Source: Pythium myriotylum (taxonomy: Eukaryota; Oomycota; Peronosporomycetes; Pythiales; Pythiaceae). From it: a stretch of 64,000 nucleotides of DNA. The DNA is taken from the NCBI GenBank assembly GCA_023091665.1, contig JALJCQ010000006.1, forward strand, positions 1 through 64,000. The letters run 5' to 3'. The notes below the pieces were generated by a model. The model saw only the letters and a list, made by a program, of their open reading frames with translations, did no database searches and was not told the origin of the DNA. The position numbers and the translations under genes were made by a program. How positions within the stretch are numbered: the stretch's first letter is position 1; every line of letters begins with the position of its first letter. This document shows positions 30,232-40,676 of the stretch, one piece after another.

Positions 30232-31655
30232 GGCCCAGACAGTCGGTACTGTATCAGGTGATGATCTCCTGACTCGGAAAAAAAGGCAAGTGAGCTCGAC
30301 TCAGACGGTCAATGTCACCCGCCTCAAATCTGATTCAAGAGGTCCGCCCCTCGCACGCTTTCTCGCTTCCTGCCATCCCCGACATCACCGAGACGCACGC
30401 ATGGCTCCTCGCGCCGCGTGCGCCGCCTGCCGCCCGCGCCAGGTGCGCTCTCTGCCCGCCTCTCGCTCCCCTGCGTCGTCGCGGCGACTGACGACCGCGT
30501 GGGCTCGTTCTCGCTGCAGCACGAGCTCGCGACGCTGCGCAGCGACGCCGCGCGACTGACCACGCAGCTCGCGACGCTGCGCGCGGCGCTCGGCGGCTCG
30601 TGCTGGTCGCCGGCGGCCGACGACGCGATGGCGGCCAAGCGCAGGCGCCGGCTCGCCGAGAGCGAGAACGCGCGTCTGCGCGAGGCGCTGCGCGCGCAGT
30701 CCCAGTTCCTGCGGCGGCTGCGAGGACTCCTGGACCTCGCGCCGCCCGCCCACGCGGTACGTCGCTTTCTCTCGCTTTCTCTCTCTCCGTCTTGGGGTCT
30801 TGCACTCGCTACGACTGACGACCATAATTGACTCCTCTCGAACCAACAGGACAGCAACTGGTGCGAGTTCATGCACGCGTACACGCGGCTACCGCGGGAC
30901 AAGGCGCTGCGGCGCGCCGAGTTCGCGGCGCTCACGAGCGAGCGGCGGCTGCGCGAGGCCATGCGCACGCTGGCGGCCGACACGCAGGCCATGGCGTTCG
31001 CGCAGCCCAACATCCGCATCGACTTTGAAGCGCTGCCGGACGGACTCAGCGCCAGCACCACGGCCGTCTACGCGCTCGACACGACCGACGTGGCGCTGGC
31101 GTTGCGCGCCGCGTGCGTGGCCATCCGCGACATCACGGGCGTCTGGCCCGAGTACGAGCGCACCGAGATGGCGCGCACGGTCCTGGACACGAACGCGGCG
31201 ACTGCGTGCCGCTTGCAGTACGGCGTCGACGTGGTCCGGTACCGAGGGCTCTCGGGTATGCGCGAAGAGCTGGTCGTCGGAACGCGCGTGGCGACGTTCT
31301 ACTCGATGGTCGACGGCTGTGGGATGCTCATGTGGGACTTTGTGGACGACGACGAGCTGTATCCACTTAGCAGCGACGTCGACATTGTGCGGTGTGCGAT
31401 CGGCGGCTGCCTCGTGCGGCTAGAGATGTGCGAGGACGGCGTGGAGCGCGTGGTGTGTCGCACGGTGTGCTCGAAGAAGTATTTGTGGGCGACTCGCGGC
31501 GCTCGCTCGTCTTCCGAGTCGCTCCCGGCGTGCGTGGAGCGGTTCCTGGCGAGTTTCCAGAAGGCGTCGCGCCCAAATGGCCTCGTGTTCAAGGAGATGG
31601 TCATGCAGCAAGTGGCCGAAGAGGAGATGCTGTTGGGCATCGCGCAGAGTGCCTG
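29309..31655 (-). repeat. Inverted repeat 1, right arm
   Basis: This 2347-bp segment is the reverse complement of 22212-24550. It contains the 5' part of SL5, the shared promoter (30232-30400) and all of SL6 to its stop codon. The arms are separated by a 4758-bp spacer (24551-29308) holding the end of SL3, SL4, the LPMO gene, the relic and the end of SL5. Confidence 0.95.
30232..30400. promoter_or_regulatory. Bidirectional promoter region between SL5 and SL6
   Basis: This is an exact inverted copy of the 169-bp interval 23459-23627. It drives SL5 leftward and SL6 rightward, so both gene pairs should share expression control. Confidence 0.5.
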
Positions 31656-31659
31656 CTAA
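30401..31659 (+). CDS. SL6: START-like family protein (intact twin of SL2)
   Basis: Three exons (30401-30442, 30520-30756, 30850-31659) join in phase to give 362 residues. It has the short leader MAPRAACAACRPRQ in place of the acidic segment, then a coiled coil with MAAKRRRRLAESE and SQFLRRLRGLLD. The START-like exon begins DSNWCEFMHAYTRLPRDK and continues without the usual third intron through CLVRLEMCEDGVERVV. It ends in the conserved VMQQVAEEE tail, which is lost from SL2 by the 8-bp deletion. Because the tail matches other family members (for example VLDQVAAEE in SL1), SL6 is the ancestral form. Confidence 0.85.
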
Positions 31660-31749
31660 CTGTGATGGTGCTTTTGACCATTCAATAGCATTAAACACCT
31701 CCCGCTTTGATTCATATATATCTTTCAGTACGACTCAGGGATATTGCAG

Positions 31750-33828
31750 CTACCAGACTTCATCGAGGCGTGGCTCTAGGTCTTTTTCGAACCATGGCCT
31801 TACAGGTCCAAGGTCTGTGCAGTCGATCGATGATACCACTTCCTCCGTACTCAGGTTTGTGCTCAGCATCTGCTGCCGGCAATACGGAGTGCGACCAAGA
31901 GAGACTGTCCGGAACTCTAATGTTGCAAGCGTACTCAGCCATGTAGGTACCGCACTCAAGCTAGTCGAGTCGAGCTGGATCGTGTAGAGATTGGAGGCAT
32001 TGACATTAACATTGCTCGGCAGAAACTTGATTGGATTGCCGCTCAGACTCATGAAATAGAGCCCAGGAAGCTCGAACGCCTCCGATGGCATACTCTCTAT
32101 GTTGTTCGCCGCTAGGCGAGCACCTTGGAGTGCCATACTCGTAATCACGGGCGGAAACTCCGTCAATTCGCTGAACTCGATCACAAGCGACGGTGCAGCA
32201 GGCCAGCACTCGCCCAAATTATCTGGGAGGGCTCGAAGGTTTGTCACCGAAAACTCAATTGAAGCCAGGCTAAGTGAACTCTCCGTTGAGCGCATACCGA
32301 GGGGCAGCAGTCCTCCGGTAAAGTTGGTGCGAACAAAGGTCATGGAGGCAAGTTTGGGCGTACAGGCTTGAGTCAATGCGGCATTGGCGTCCCACCTCAC
32401 TATAGTCGAGTTGTAGAAGGAGAGGTAGGTGATGTTAGGGAAGTTCTGGAGTGACACTTGGACTTCGATGGAGAAGCAGTGGCGAAAACTAACAGATTTC
32501 AGCGCACTAGCATCGAGGTTGCCGAACACAGAATCAAACTCTTTCGCTTTGCCCGTGAACTCGCGATTCCGAAAGCAGCTGAATTCAAGAACCGTGCAGT
32601 ACGTTTCTCTCGTAGCCCACGGTCTTAGCTCCATCAGGCACGATGGCATGCGTGGGCGTAGCTCAGACTGAAGATGCACTACGAGCACCGTTGCACCATA
32701 CAAGAACATTGCGCGGTGGCCAAGTTTGAGAATTGGTGTACTCTTAGGCTTTGCGTTCACTATAATCTTTGCTTGCTGTCCATCCGGGCGAACTGCTCGA
32801 GTTGTCTTACGACGTAGGAGCAGTTTCACGTCGTCAAGCGAGAGGAGAAGACCAAGAGAGATAGTTAAACGACCGAGTACGTCCATCCACGAGCGAAAGA
32901 AAACGAGTGGAACTTCGCTGATTGCTGTAGTCGACCATATGAAGTCAATCCACCGATCAATCGGAAAATCCCCTTCTGTGCGGTCAAACTCGGCGAAGTA
33001 GGTCCATACAAGAGCCACAGAGACACCCGCTGACGCCATCAGGTCCAAGATAATGTCAAAAATTCTGTCAAGAGCTCGGCGTAACGGTTTGCTGGCTTTG
33101 GTGTGATGCAGAATCGGCGTAATCCAGCAGTTCAAGACCAGCATCCCGACAAACATGCGGTTTAGGCTGTGCCTTGTAAGGAACCGACACATCTGGTGCG
33201 CCTGGAAGGTCTGGAAGCCAGTCTCAAAGACTTCACGCACAAAGAATACCAAGTCAAAGTGGCGACTTTCGATGCCGAAGATGCCGAAACGTCCGAAGAT
33301 GCGAGCGTAGACGAGTCGTGCAGGTGTCTGAAGCATTGGTGGGATCCGTCGCTCAAGGGTTTGAGGCAAAACCGAGGCAAAACGTGCGATATAGGCACCG
33401 CCACTTGCGAATCGAGCGGCAAGAAAATTGCTCGTGGACAACCGAGTTCCCTGCGTCGATCTCGTGTTTGAAGCCAGCTTGCATCTGCGAAGCGTGCGGA
33501 CGGTCCAGCAAACGAGAGGAGAGAGGAGGAAGTAGCAGTGGATCGCGCCAACGACGTAGTGACCCGCAGCGAAAATGGGAAAGTATTTCGGATTGAGAAT
33601 GACGCCATAGCCGTCGAGTCGGAAGACAAGCGTCGTCCCCTGTGCAGCGGAGAAGAACTTCCCCGCTGCGATGTTGTACGTGCCACAGACTGTGTGGAGA
33701 GCAAAGATGGCTGCCCACGCAACGATGTAGGCCTTCGTGTCGAGATAAAGTGCGAAGCCTCGAGTGTTGGGTGCCGTGGCGGCTAGGACTGCCTCGATCG
33801 GAGGCCGACTTCCGACGGTGCTCGCCAT
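31750..33828 (-). CDS. Multi-pass membrane protein with C-terminal leucine-rich repeats
   Basis: This intronless frame encodes 692 residues with ATG at 33828. The N-terminal half has several hydrophobic segments (for example AYIVAWAAIFALHTVCGTY near residue 33, HYVVGAIHCYFLLSPLVCW near residue 90, MFVGMLVLNCWI near 225 and LTISLGLLLSL near 320). The C-terminal part, from about residue 400, has irregular leucine-rich repeats (LPDNLGECW, LTEFPPVITS, LPGLYFMSLSGNPIKFLP) and ends in a cysteine-containing cap. Oomycete genomes encode many such proteins, and their role in surface recognition or signalling is assumed rather than shown. It interrupts the START-like cluster between SL6 and SL7 and is unrelated to that family. 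Confidence 0.85.
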   Translation of the reverse strand: MASTVGSRPPIEAVLAATAPNTRGFALYLDTKAYIVAWAAIFALHTVCGTYNIAAGKFFSAAQGTTLVFRLDGYGVILNPKYFPIFAAGHYVVGAIHCYFLLSPLVCWTVRTLRRCKLASNTRSTQGTRLSTSNFLAARFASGGAYIARFASVLPQTLERRIPPMLQTPARLVYARIFGRFGIFGIESRHFDLVFFVREVFETGFQTFQAHQMCRFLTRHSLNRMFVGMLVLNCWITPILHHTKASKPLRRALDRIFDIILDLMASAGVSVALVWTYFAEFDRTEGDFPIDRWIDFIWSTTAISEVPLVFFRSWMDVLGRLTISLGLLLSLDDVKLLLRRKTTRAVRPDGQQAKIIVNAKPKSTPILKLGHRAMFLYGATVLVVHLQSELRPRMPSCLMELRPWATRETYCTVLEFSCFRNREFTGKAKEFDSVFGNLDASALKSVSFRHCFSIEVQVSLQNFPNITYLSFYNSTIVRWDANAALTQACTPKLASMTFVRTNFTGGLLPLGMRSTESSLSLASIEFSVTNLRALPDNLGECWPAAPSLVIEFSELTEFPPVITSMALQGARLAANNIESMPSEAFELPGLYFMSLSGNPIKFLPSNVNVNASNLYTIQLDSTSLSAVPTWLSTLATLEFRTVSLGRTPYCRQQMLSTNLSTEEVVSSIDCTDLGPVRPWFEKDLEPRLDEVW

Positions 33829-34005
33829 CCCGGAAGATGGTGAGATCGATGGTGACTGAGTCTCTGTGCCAAGACATGTCTTAGCAGTCTATTTCTAGAG
33901 CCATGGAACGTCCTTCCGATGATCGAATTGAGGTTTGTCACCCCGAGTAGTCCATGGTCCGTTTTGCACATCAGAACCGAATACGACTGAGCATATACAT
34001 ACCAC

Positions 34006-34017
34006 TTTTCAGCCAAT
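34006..34017 (+). promoter_or_regulatory. TTTTCAGCCAAT promoter motif upstream of SL7
   Basis: The exact 12-mer TTTTCAGCCAAT occurs 43 bp before the SL7 start codon. It recurs before SL12 and SL14, and with one change before SL13. It contains a CCAAT box. Confidence 0.45.
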
Positions 34018-34059
34018 TACAAGACTTGAGCTCGTGAGCAGCTCCGACTCAAACACCAA

Positions 34060-35381
34060 ATGGCGACACCCGTGAGCGAAGGAGACGACGCGTTCCTGCG
34101 CGAGCTGCTGACGCTGCTCGGCGATGCGGATGGCGCTGAGCTCCCAAGTAGCGAGTCACCAATGACAACTCGACGCAGGCGGAAGCGAAGCCCCAGCGAA
34201 CTCATGGGCGCAAAAGTACGGTCTCCGATAACTCTGAACGCCGATTTCTGACGCGGCCGAATGCTACAGCGCCTGATCGCATCGCTTCAAGAGGAGGCGA
34301 GCCACCTCGCCGAGCAGCTAGAGAGGCTGCGTCGAGCGCATCCAGACGGATCGTCGGCCGCGAAAGAGCGTGCGCTCGTCGAGCGACGGAAGCGACACCG
34401 CGCCGAGGATGAGCGCCAGACGCTGCGACTCGCGGTTGCCAAGCACACGCAGTTCATCCGCGGGCTCCGCTCGGTGGTCTCCATCTCCGAGCGACTCTCA
34501 ATGGTGCGTAGTGTCTGACCGAACAACCTTTGCAGGCTGAGAGCTCAGTTCGCTGCTGACTCACGTAGGGACTCGATCTCTGCCGCTATCTCCACCGCCA
34601 CACACGACTGACACGTAACGAGGCCTCGCGATGGGACCGCTACGACTCTCGCTCGCACGAGGCCCGCATGGCGACCGCCATGGACATTCTCTGCCAGGAG
34701 ACGGCGGCGATCACGCTCGAAGACAACTCGACCGTGCGCATCGAGCCGTCCGCCACGCCGTTCGTGCACTGCGAGCTCATCGACGATGTCAACAGCCGCA
34801 GCACCACCTACACGACCGTCTACACGCTCGACACGCTCGACCTCGCGGCTGTCGTGCGTGCCGTGTGCGTGGCGATCCGCGACGTCGTGACGATCTGCCC
34901 GAGCGGCCATCCGCTCATCGTCTCTCGAGACGTCGTCGATGTCGCGGCACCGACAGCCCACAACCTGCTCTACCGCGTCATGCGTGTGCGCCACCGCTGC
35001 GAGGCCTCGGGCGAGGAGATCCTGGTCGCGTCCCAGATCGTCACGTCCTACCGTCTCACGACCGACTACGGCGTCGTCGTGTGGGACTACGTAGACGACG
35101 ACGAGCTGCACCCGACAGCGAACACGGTCAACGTGACGCGCGAGACCACGGGCGCATGCCTCGTCCGCCGCGAGCGGTGCATCGACGGCGTCGAGCGCGT
35201 CGTGCTGCGTTCGCTGGGCACGAAAAAGTTCCGCTTCCACGACGCTCGCGCCGTCGAGAAGCACGGGCGCATCGGCTGCATCGTGCAGGCCGACGCCATG
35301 GTGCGCGGCGACGAGCTGCTCTTCCGCCGGCTCGTGCTCGAGCAGCTCGCCGCCGAGCACGGGCTCGTCGCCCAGGTCTAG
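34060..35381 (+). CDS. SL7: bZIP-like/START-like family protein
   Basis: Three exons (34060-34215, 34270-34503, 34569-35381) join in phase to give 400 residues. It has an acidic leader (EGDDAFLRELLTLLGD), a strong basic patch (TTRRRRKRSP), and a coiled coil with ERRKRHRAEDE and TQFIRGLRSVVS. The START-like exon begins GLDLCRYLHRHTRLTRN. Unlike most members it continues without an intron through TGACLVRRERCIDGVERVV to the C-terminal LLFRRLVLEQLAAEH. Exon 2 is exactly 234 nt, as in SL1, SL11, SL14 and SL15, so the coiled-coil exon length is under constraint. SL8 starts 124 bp downstream on the same strand. Confidence 0.87.
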
Positions 35382-35505
35382 CCAGGGCAAGCTAGGACAC
35401 TGCCAAATGAGACAGGCGGTTTTTTTCTACGAGATCCAATGTCCCTACGTATCTCACGTCGCACTTTCCGCCAATAGGTCAGCACTGGGCGAAGAAGCCG
35501 CGAAA

Positions 35506-36915
35506 ATGACCGACGACGGCGCGTTCCTGAGCGAGCTCGTGGCGCTGCTGGGCGATCCGGACGACCTCGAGCTCCAGACGGCCGACGAGGCCGGCGCGCT
35601 GCACGTCTCGGCGGCCAAGCAAGCCAAGGCGTCCGGCTCGGGCATCAAGGTGAGCGTCGGGGATCATAGTGATAGCGGAGACCGTGGCCGATTCGTTGAG
35701 GTGTCAACTCACGAGGGGGGAAACGGACAGACCACGATCGACGCGCTGCGCAGCGAGGTCGACGCGCTCACAAGACAGCTCGAGCAGCTACGCACGGGCA
35801 AGATGACGGTCGTCGAGAGCGCGATGATGGAGAGACGACGGCGAGAGAAGGCCGAGCACGAGTGCCAGATCCTGCGCGAGGCCGTGTACCGACAGACCCA
35901 GTTCATCCGAGGACTGCGCACCGTGTTTTCCGCGACGCCGCACTTCTCCTTGGTGGGTGTTTGTGGATCGGCTTTGCTGCAATGGAGGCGGAGCGAAGTG
36001 GTGCTGATCAGCGAGAGGGTTGGTTGTGTCTAGGCATTGGATTTGTGTCGGTACCTCCATCGCCACACACGACTTTCGCGCAACCGCTCGGCGCGCTGGA
36101 TCGAGTACGAGAGCCAGGGGTACGACGCGCGCATCCAGGTTGCGATGGAGGTTTTGTGTCGAGAGACGGCGGCGATCCCGCTCGCGGTCGCTGCCTCGGA
36201 GCCGTTTGTCAACTGCGAACTCATCGACGATACGGACCGCCACAGTGTGACGGCGACGACCATCTACACGCTCGAAACTCCGGACATCGGCGCTGTGGTT
36301 CGCGCCGCATGCGTAGCCATCCGTGACATCGTCGCGATCTGTCCGTTCGGCCATCCGCTCACAGTCTCGCGCGACATTCTCGACACAGACGCTCTGCCGT
36401 CGAAGAATATTCTCTATCGTGTCATGGACGTCCGCCACTGCTGCCCCAACTCCGGAGAGGACTTGTTCATCGAGTCGCACGTGATCACCACGTACAAAGT
36501 GACTCCAGAGTATGCAGTCGTGCTCTGGGACTTTGTGGACGACGATGAGCTGCATCCGACGCCCGACATGACCAACATTACGCGCGAGATCACGGGAGCG
36601 TGCGTTTTTCTCATCCTGCTCACTTAACTTCCAATCAGGCTAACGTGTTTCATGTCCTTCTCTAGATGTCTCATCCGTCGCGAGCGATGCCACGACGGCG
36701 TCGAGCGCACGGTGTTTCGTTCTCTTTCGACCAAGAAGTTCCGCTTCCACGGCCAGTTGTCAAGAGGGACGCTCGACAAGTTTGTGTGCGTGGGTCAGCC
36801 CGTGCCCATGGTCCGCGTCGACGAGCTGCTCTTCCGGCAAATTGTCTTGGAGCAGATCGCAGCTGAGGAAGCCGCGTACGCACGCGCGCAGATCATCCGT
36901 GCCGGCGCATCGTGA
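35506..36915 (+). CDS. SL8: bZIP-like/START-like family protein
   Basis: Four exons (35506-35649, 35731-35952, 36034-36599, 36666-36915) join in phase to give 393 residues. The start is placed at MTDDGAFLSELVALLGD, which matches the acidic leader of the family; TTTCCGCCAAT lies 31 bp upstream. The first intron is 81 bp without an in-frame stop, so its retention would insert 27 residues. The coiled coil has MERRRREKAEHE and TQFIRGLRTVFS. The START-like exon begins ALDLCRYLHRHTRLSRN, and the last exon begins CLIRRERCHDGVERTV and ends with LLFRQIVLEQIAAEEAAYARAQ. It is closest to SL1 and SL7. SL9 ends 57 bp downstream on the opposite strand. Confidence 0.87.
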
Positions 36916-36971
36916 GACGGCAAACAGCGAGGTACAAAATAGACTATTATCAAAAGAAAACCAAACACTAT

Positions 36972-38209
36972 TTAACACCGTGACGCTCGACTCTTCTCTT
37001 CGGCGATCTTCTCAAGCAAAATGTCCCGGAACAACTGCTCGTACGATTGGAGCGACGTGTGCTTGGACGCCAAGTATCGCACGATGGTCGAGGACGGCGC
37101 CGTGTTGCGTCGGTACTCGTAGCGACGCGTGCTGAGCTCCCGGTAGACAGTCCTCACCACACCGTCGGGTCCGACTTCAGGTCGGATCAGGCCCCTACGA
37201 GGATACCAACAATTAGACGACGCCAAACCGACATTATCCCTCATCCGCACAGAAACACATACACGCCGACGCTCTGCCTGGAGATGTCGGGCGTCTCCAT
37301 GAGAGGATGCAGCTCGTCTTCGTCCACGAAATCCCATAGCACGACGGCGTAATCGCCCACGACCTTGTGGACCGTGAGCGCGCGGGCCTCGATGGAAAAA
37401 TCCTCTGGGTCTTCCTCGCTCGCTCGCCGCACGCTCATGACGCGGTACTGGAGGTTGCTCTTGCTGAGCGTGTCGGCATCCACGATCTTGCCGTCCACGC
37501 CGACGCAGTGGTACGAGCGACAGCGCACGATCACGTCTCGCACGGCCTCGCACGCGGCGCGCAGCACGGTCGGCACGTCGCATCCGTCGAGCACGAACAC
37601 GCGCTTGGTCGTGATGGCGCACGGCTCCCCTGGCCCGTGGACAAAGTCGGTCTCGAAGCGGGACTCGTCCGCGGGCATGGCCTGCGTCTCACGTCGCAGC
37701 AGGTCCAGCGCCGCGTTCAGCCGCGCCTCTCGCCGCAGCGCCGCGTACTCGTCGAGCCGCACCGATCGATCGCGTGGCAGCCGCGTGAAGTTGTGCAGGT
37801 GGTGGCACAGGTTCAGACTCTGCATCGCGGGGGTGTCCACGTCAGTAGCAATTATTGCAATTATTGAAGAGGGAGTGCTCACCAGCGAGACGCCGAGCCC
37901 GCCGATCATGAAGCCGCGCAGCCCACGCAGGAACTGGGTCTGCTCGTAGAGCGCCTGGCGCAGCGCGTCGCGCTCGTGCTCGGCGCGCAGCCGCTTGGCG
38001 CGCGCGGCCAGCGCCTCTTCCTGCGCCGCGTGGTGGCTCGCGCGCCAGAGAGCGAGACTCTCGCTGAGCCGCTTCTCCTCGCGCCGCAGCTCGTCGAGCA
38101 CGCGCTTGCGGCGCGCGACGCTGCCGATCTTGTGCTTGGCGCGCGCCGCGCCGCCGCCCTCGAGCAGCGCGAACGCCTCGGCGAAGAGCGCGTCGACCGA
38201 GTCCTCCAT
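36972..38209 (-). CDS. SL9: bZIP-like/START-like family protein
   Basis: Exons in transcription order are 38209-37883, 37819-37263 and 37194-36972, joining in phase to give 368 residues. The first intron of the family is absent, so the acidic leader (VDALFAEAFALLE), basic patch (ARRKR) and coiled coil are in one exon. The 63-bp intron 37820-37882 has no in-frame stop. The START-like exon begins SLNLCHHLHNFTRLPRD and is 557 nt long, exactly as in SL4 and SL10. In the last exon the conserved CLIRRE is changed to GLIRPE, losing the usual cysteine. The gene converges on SL8 and is followed tandemly upstream by SL10. Confidence 0.85.
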
Positions 38210-38315
38210 GCGGCGAGTACAGTAGTGACGAGACGACGGTCTCCGATAAAACAACAAACCAGATAGAGCCGTTAAACCGAGGTTTGCACCAGTAACTGGC
38301 CACGTTGAAGTCCAT

Positions 38316-39732
38316 TTACGATAGACAGGACGGCGCCGCGAGCACTCGCGGCTCCTGCGCGAGCTGCTCGAGCAGGATCTCGCGGAAGAGCAGCTCGTTC
38401 CACTGCATCGAGAGCCGCTGCGTGCTGAGATAGCGCGCCACGCTCGGCGACGGCGTGCCGCCGCCGCTGTACGCGTACCGCCGCGTGCTGAGCTCGCGGT
38501 ACACCGTCCTCACCACCCCGTCGGGGCAGAGCTCCTGGCGAATGAGGCACCTGCAAATGACACCACCAAGACTGGTGAGACCGTGGCTTCTTATACCAAG
38601 TACGCCCTAGCACAATGCCCACGTACGCGCCGACGCTCTGTCTCGTGATGTCGGGCGCGGCCTCGAGCGGGTGGAGCTCGTCGACGTCGACAAAGTCCCA
38701 GAGCACGACGGCGCAGTCGCCGACCATGCGGTACATGGTGACGGCGCGCGACTCGACGGAAAAGTCCTCGCCGCCTTCGTCCGTGCTGCGTCGGATGTTG
38801 GTCACGCGGTACTGGAGGTTGCGCTGGCTCAGCGCGTCGGCGTCCAGGATCTCGCCGGCCACGCCGACCCACTTGTACGATCGACACCGCACGATGATGT
38901 CGCGGATCGCCACGCACGCTGCGCGCAGCACCATGGGCACGTCGTAGTCGCCGAGAATGAAGACGCTCGTGGACGTGATCGACGCCGGCTCGCCTGGCGC
39001 GTGGACGAACGCCGCGTCGACGTAGTTGTCCACGAGCGAGATGGCCTCGGTCTCGCGCTTGAGCAGGTCGATGGCCACGCGCACGCGGTTCTCGCGCATG
39101 AGCAACTCAAACTCATCCAATCGCAGCGCCGAGTCTTTCGGAAGTCGCGTGAAGTTGTGCAAGTGGTGACAGAGATTGACGCTCTGCAGAACACGCCGCC
39201 ATCATTAGTGCTATCCAAGGTCTCCGATATTCTAAAGCCCCAACTCCAACAAATCCTACTCACAAGCGACGGCGGTGACGCCTGCGAGAACATGCCGCGC
39301 AGGCCACGCAGGAACCGCGTCTGCTGGTAGACGCTCTGGCGCAGCGCGTCGCACTCGCGCTCGGCGCGCTGGCGCTTGAGTCGCTCGGCCATGGCGCGTT
39401 CGCGTGCCGCGTGGTACTGCAGCGAGTGGTGCGGCCCGCGCAGCAGCGTGAGCTGGTCGCGGAGCTGCTTCTCCTCATCTTCTAGCGCGTCGATCGCACG
39501 CTGTCGCGAGTCGTGAGTCTCAAGAGACTGTGACGCAGCACGAAGAGAAGAGAGAAAGACGTCGCACCTTGAGTCGCGTAGCACTGCTGACGCGTGGCTT
39601 CGCGGGTTTGAGCGAGACGCGCCGGTCGGTCGACGAGGACGACGAGGACGGAGAAGACGAGGACGCGCGGCCGTCGAGCAGCGCAAAGGCCTCGGCGAAG
39701 AGCGCGTCGACAGCATCCGGCTCGAGGTCCAT
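38316..39732 (-). CDS. SL10: bZIP-like/START-like family protein
   Basis: Exons in transcription order are 39732-39568, 39500-39264, 39183-38627 and 38550-38316, joining in phase to give 397 residues. The leader PDAVDALFAEAFALLD is followed by a Ser-rich run and a basic patch, then a coiled coil with LKRQRAERE and TRFLRGLRGMFS. The START-like exon begins SVNLCHHLHNFTRLPKD, and the last exon begins CLIRQELCPDGVVRTVYRE and ends with LLFREILLEQLAQE. Together with SL4 and SL9 it forms a subgroup defined by NLCHHLHNF. Sequence upstream of the start contains ATTGG, an inverted CCAAT. Confidence 0.87.
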
Positions 39733-40676
39733 GGTGTGACGTCTCGCCAGTAAGCGAGTCTCGACGTGATCCGATTTTGCCCAATCAGTTGAGCAACTTC
39801 GCAACCCACATGAGAAAGCGGAGTGGCAGTTCCTCGCAAAGAGAACTGAGCATGCAAGGAGAGTGGACCGTGGAGAAGGCGGTGGTCATGCACCAACACG
39901 GTGGTGTAGCGATTGGAGTCGCTGCACACGGTCTCAGATATGCATTTAGAAGAGTTTAGATGCTTTATGGATTGACGAACGAATTGCCCTCGCAGGTGGC
40001 GCTACGCTCCAGCACGCGCTACGCTCCAGCACGCGCCACTCACAGAGCCAGAGCGCGCCATGCGCTTGGGAACGGCATGAACGATGGATCTCTTCGTTGG
40101 TGTCAGCCCAACGAGTCCGCCCAAGCGGTCGGCGATGTTCCTGGCTTCGTTGGCTTGATTGGCAACGACGCTAAGGCTACGTCGTCGTACGTCGTACCAA
40201 TTCTCATTGGACGAGTTCGCTGCTTAGGTCAATCAGTTGAAGAACGACCGAGGCTCGCGCTGTGATTTCGTCAAGACGGCGAGTCGGTCGTGAGCCAGGG
40301 GTCCTGGCTTCTACTCACGATCATTTGGTTGTCTCCGTATTCGCAGACAATTGCGATTGACTTCTGAGGTCGCTCCCACTGCGTCCAACTCACCACACTC
40401 CGAACGAAGTGGCCACTTGCCTCAGCTGAGGCCGACAGCAAGCAAGGAACGCTCGGTGCAAGTAGATGCCCCAAGTTGCAGGTTGGGCACTCCAATTACG
40501 GAAAGCATTACCGTATATGAAAATCATTAAAACCTTGTGCGAACAGGATAGGTTTAATATGAAAACCAGAACGAGGTGATACTGACATGGATTGCTCACT
40601 TGTAGGTGTGAAAGTTGTCCACACTTGGAAGCTGCCGAAATGCGGTCCAGAGCTACTCTTGCGTCTTCCTCGCCTC
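39733..40676. other. Divergent intergenic region between SL10 and SL11
   Basis: About 940 bp contains the promoters of two divergent family members. Around 40009-40047 a 17-bp unit (GCTACGCTCCAGCACGC) is repeated in tandem with a partial third copy. No convincing gene is visible. Confidence 0.5.

Noticed and set aside
22212..31655. Inverted repeat 1 as a DNA transposon or composite element
   Set aside because: No transposase, terminal target-site duplication or repeat-end signature is seen. The arms are entirely host-type gene sequence with ends inside exons.
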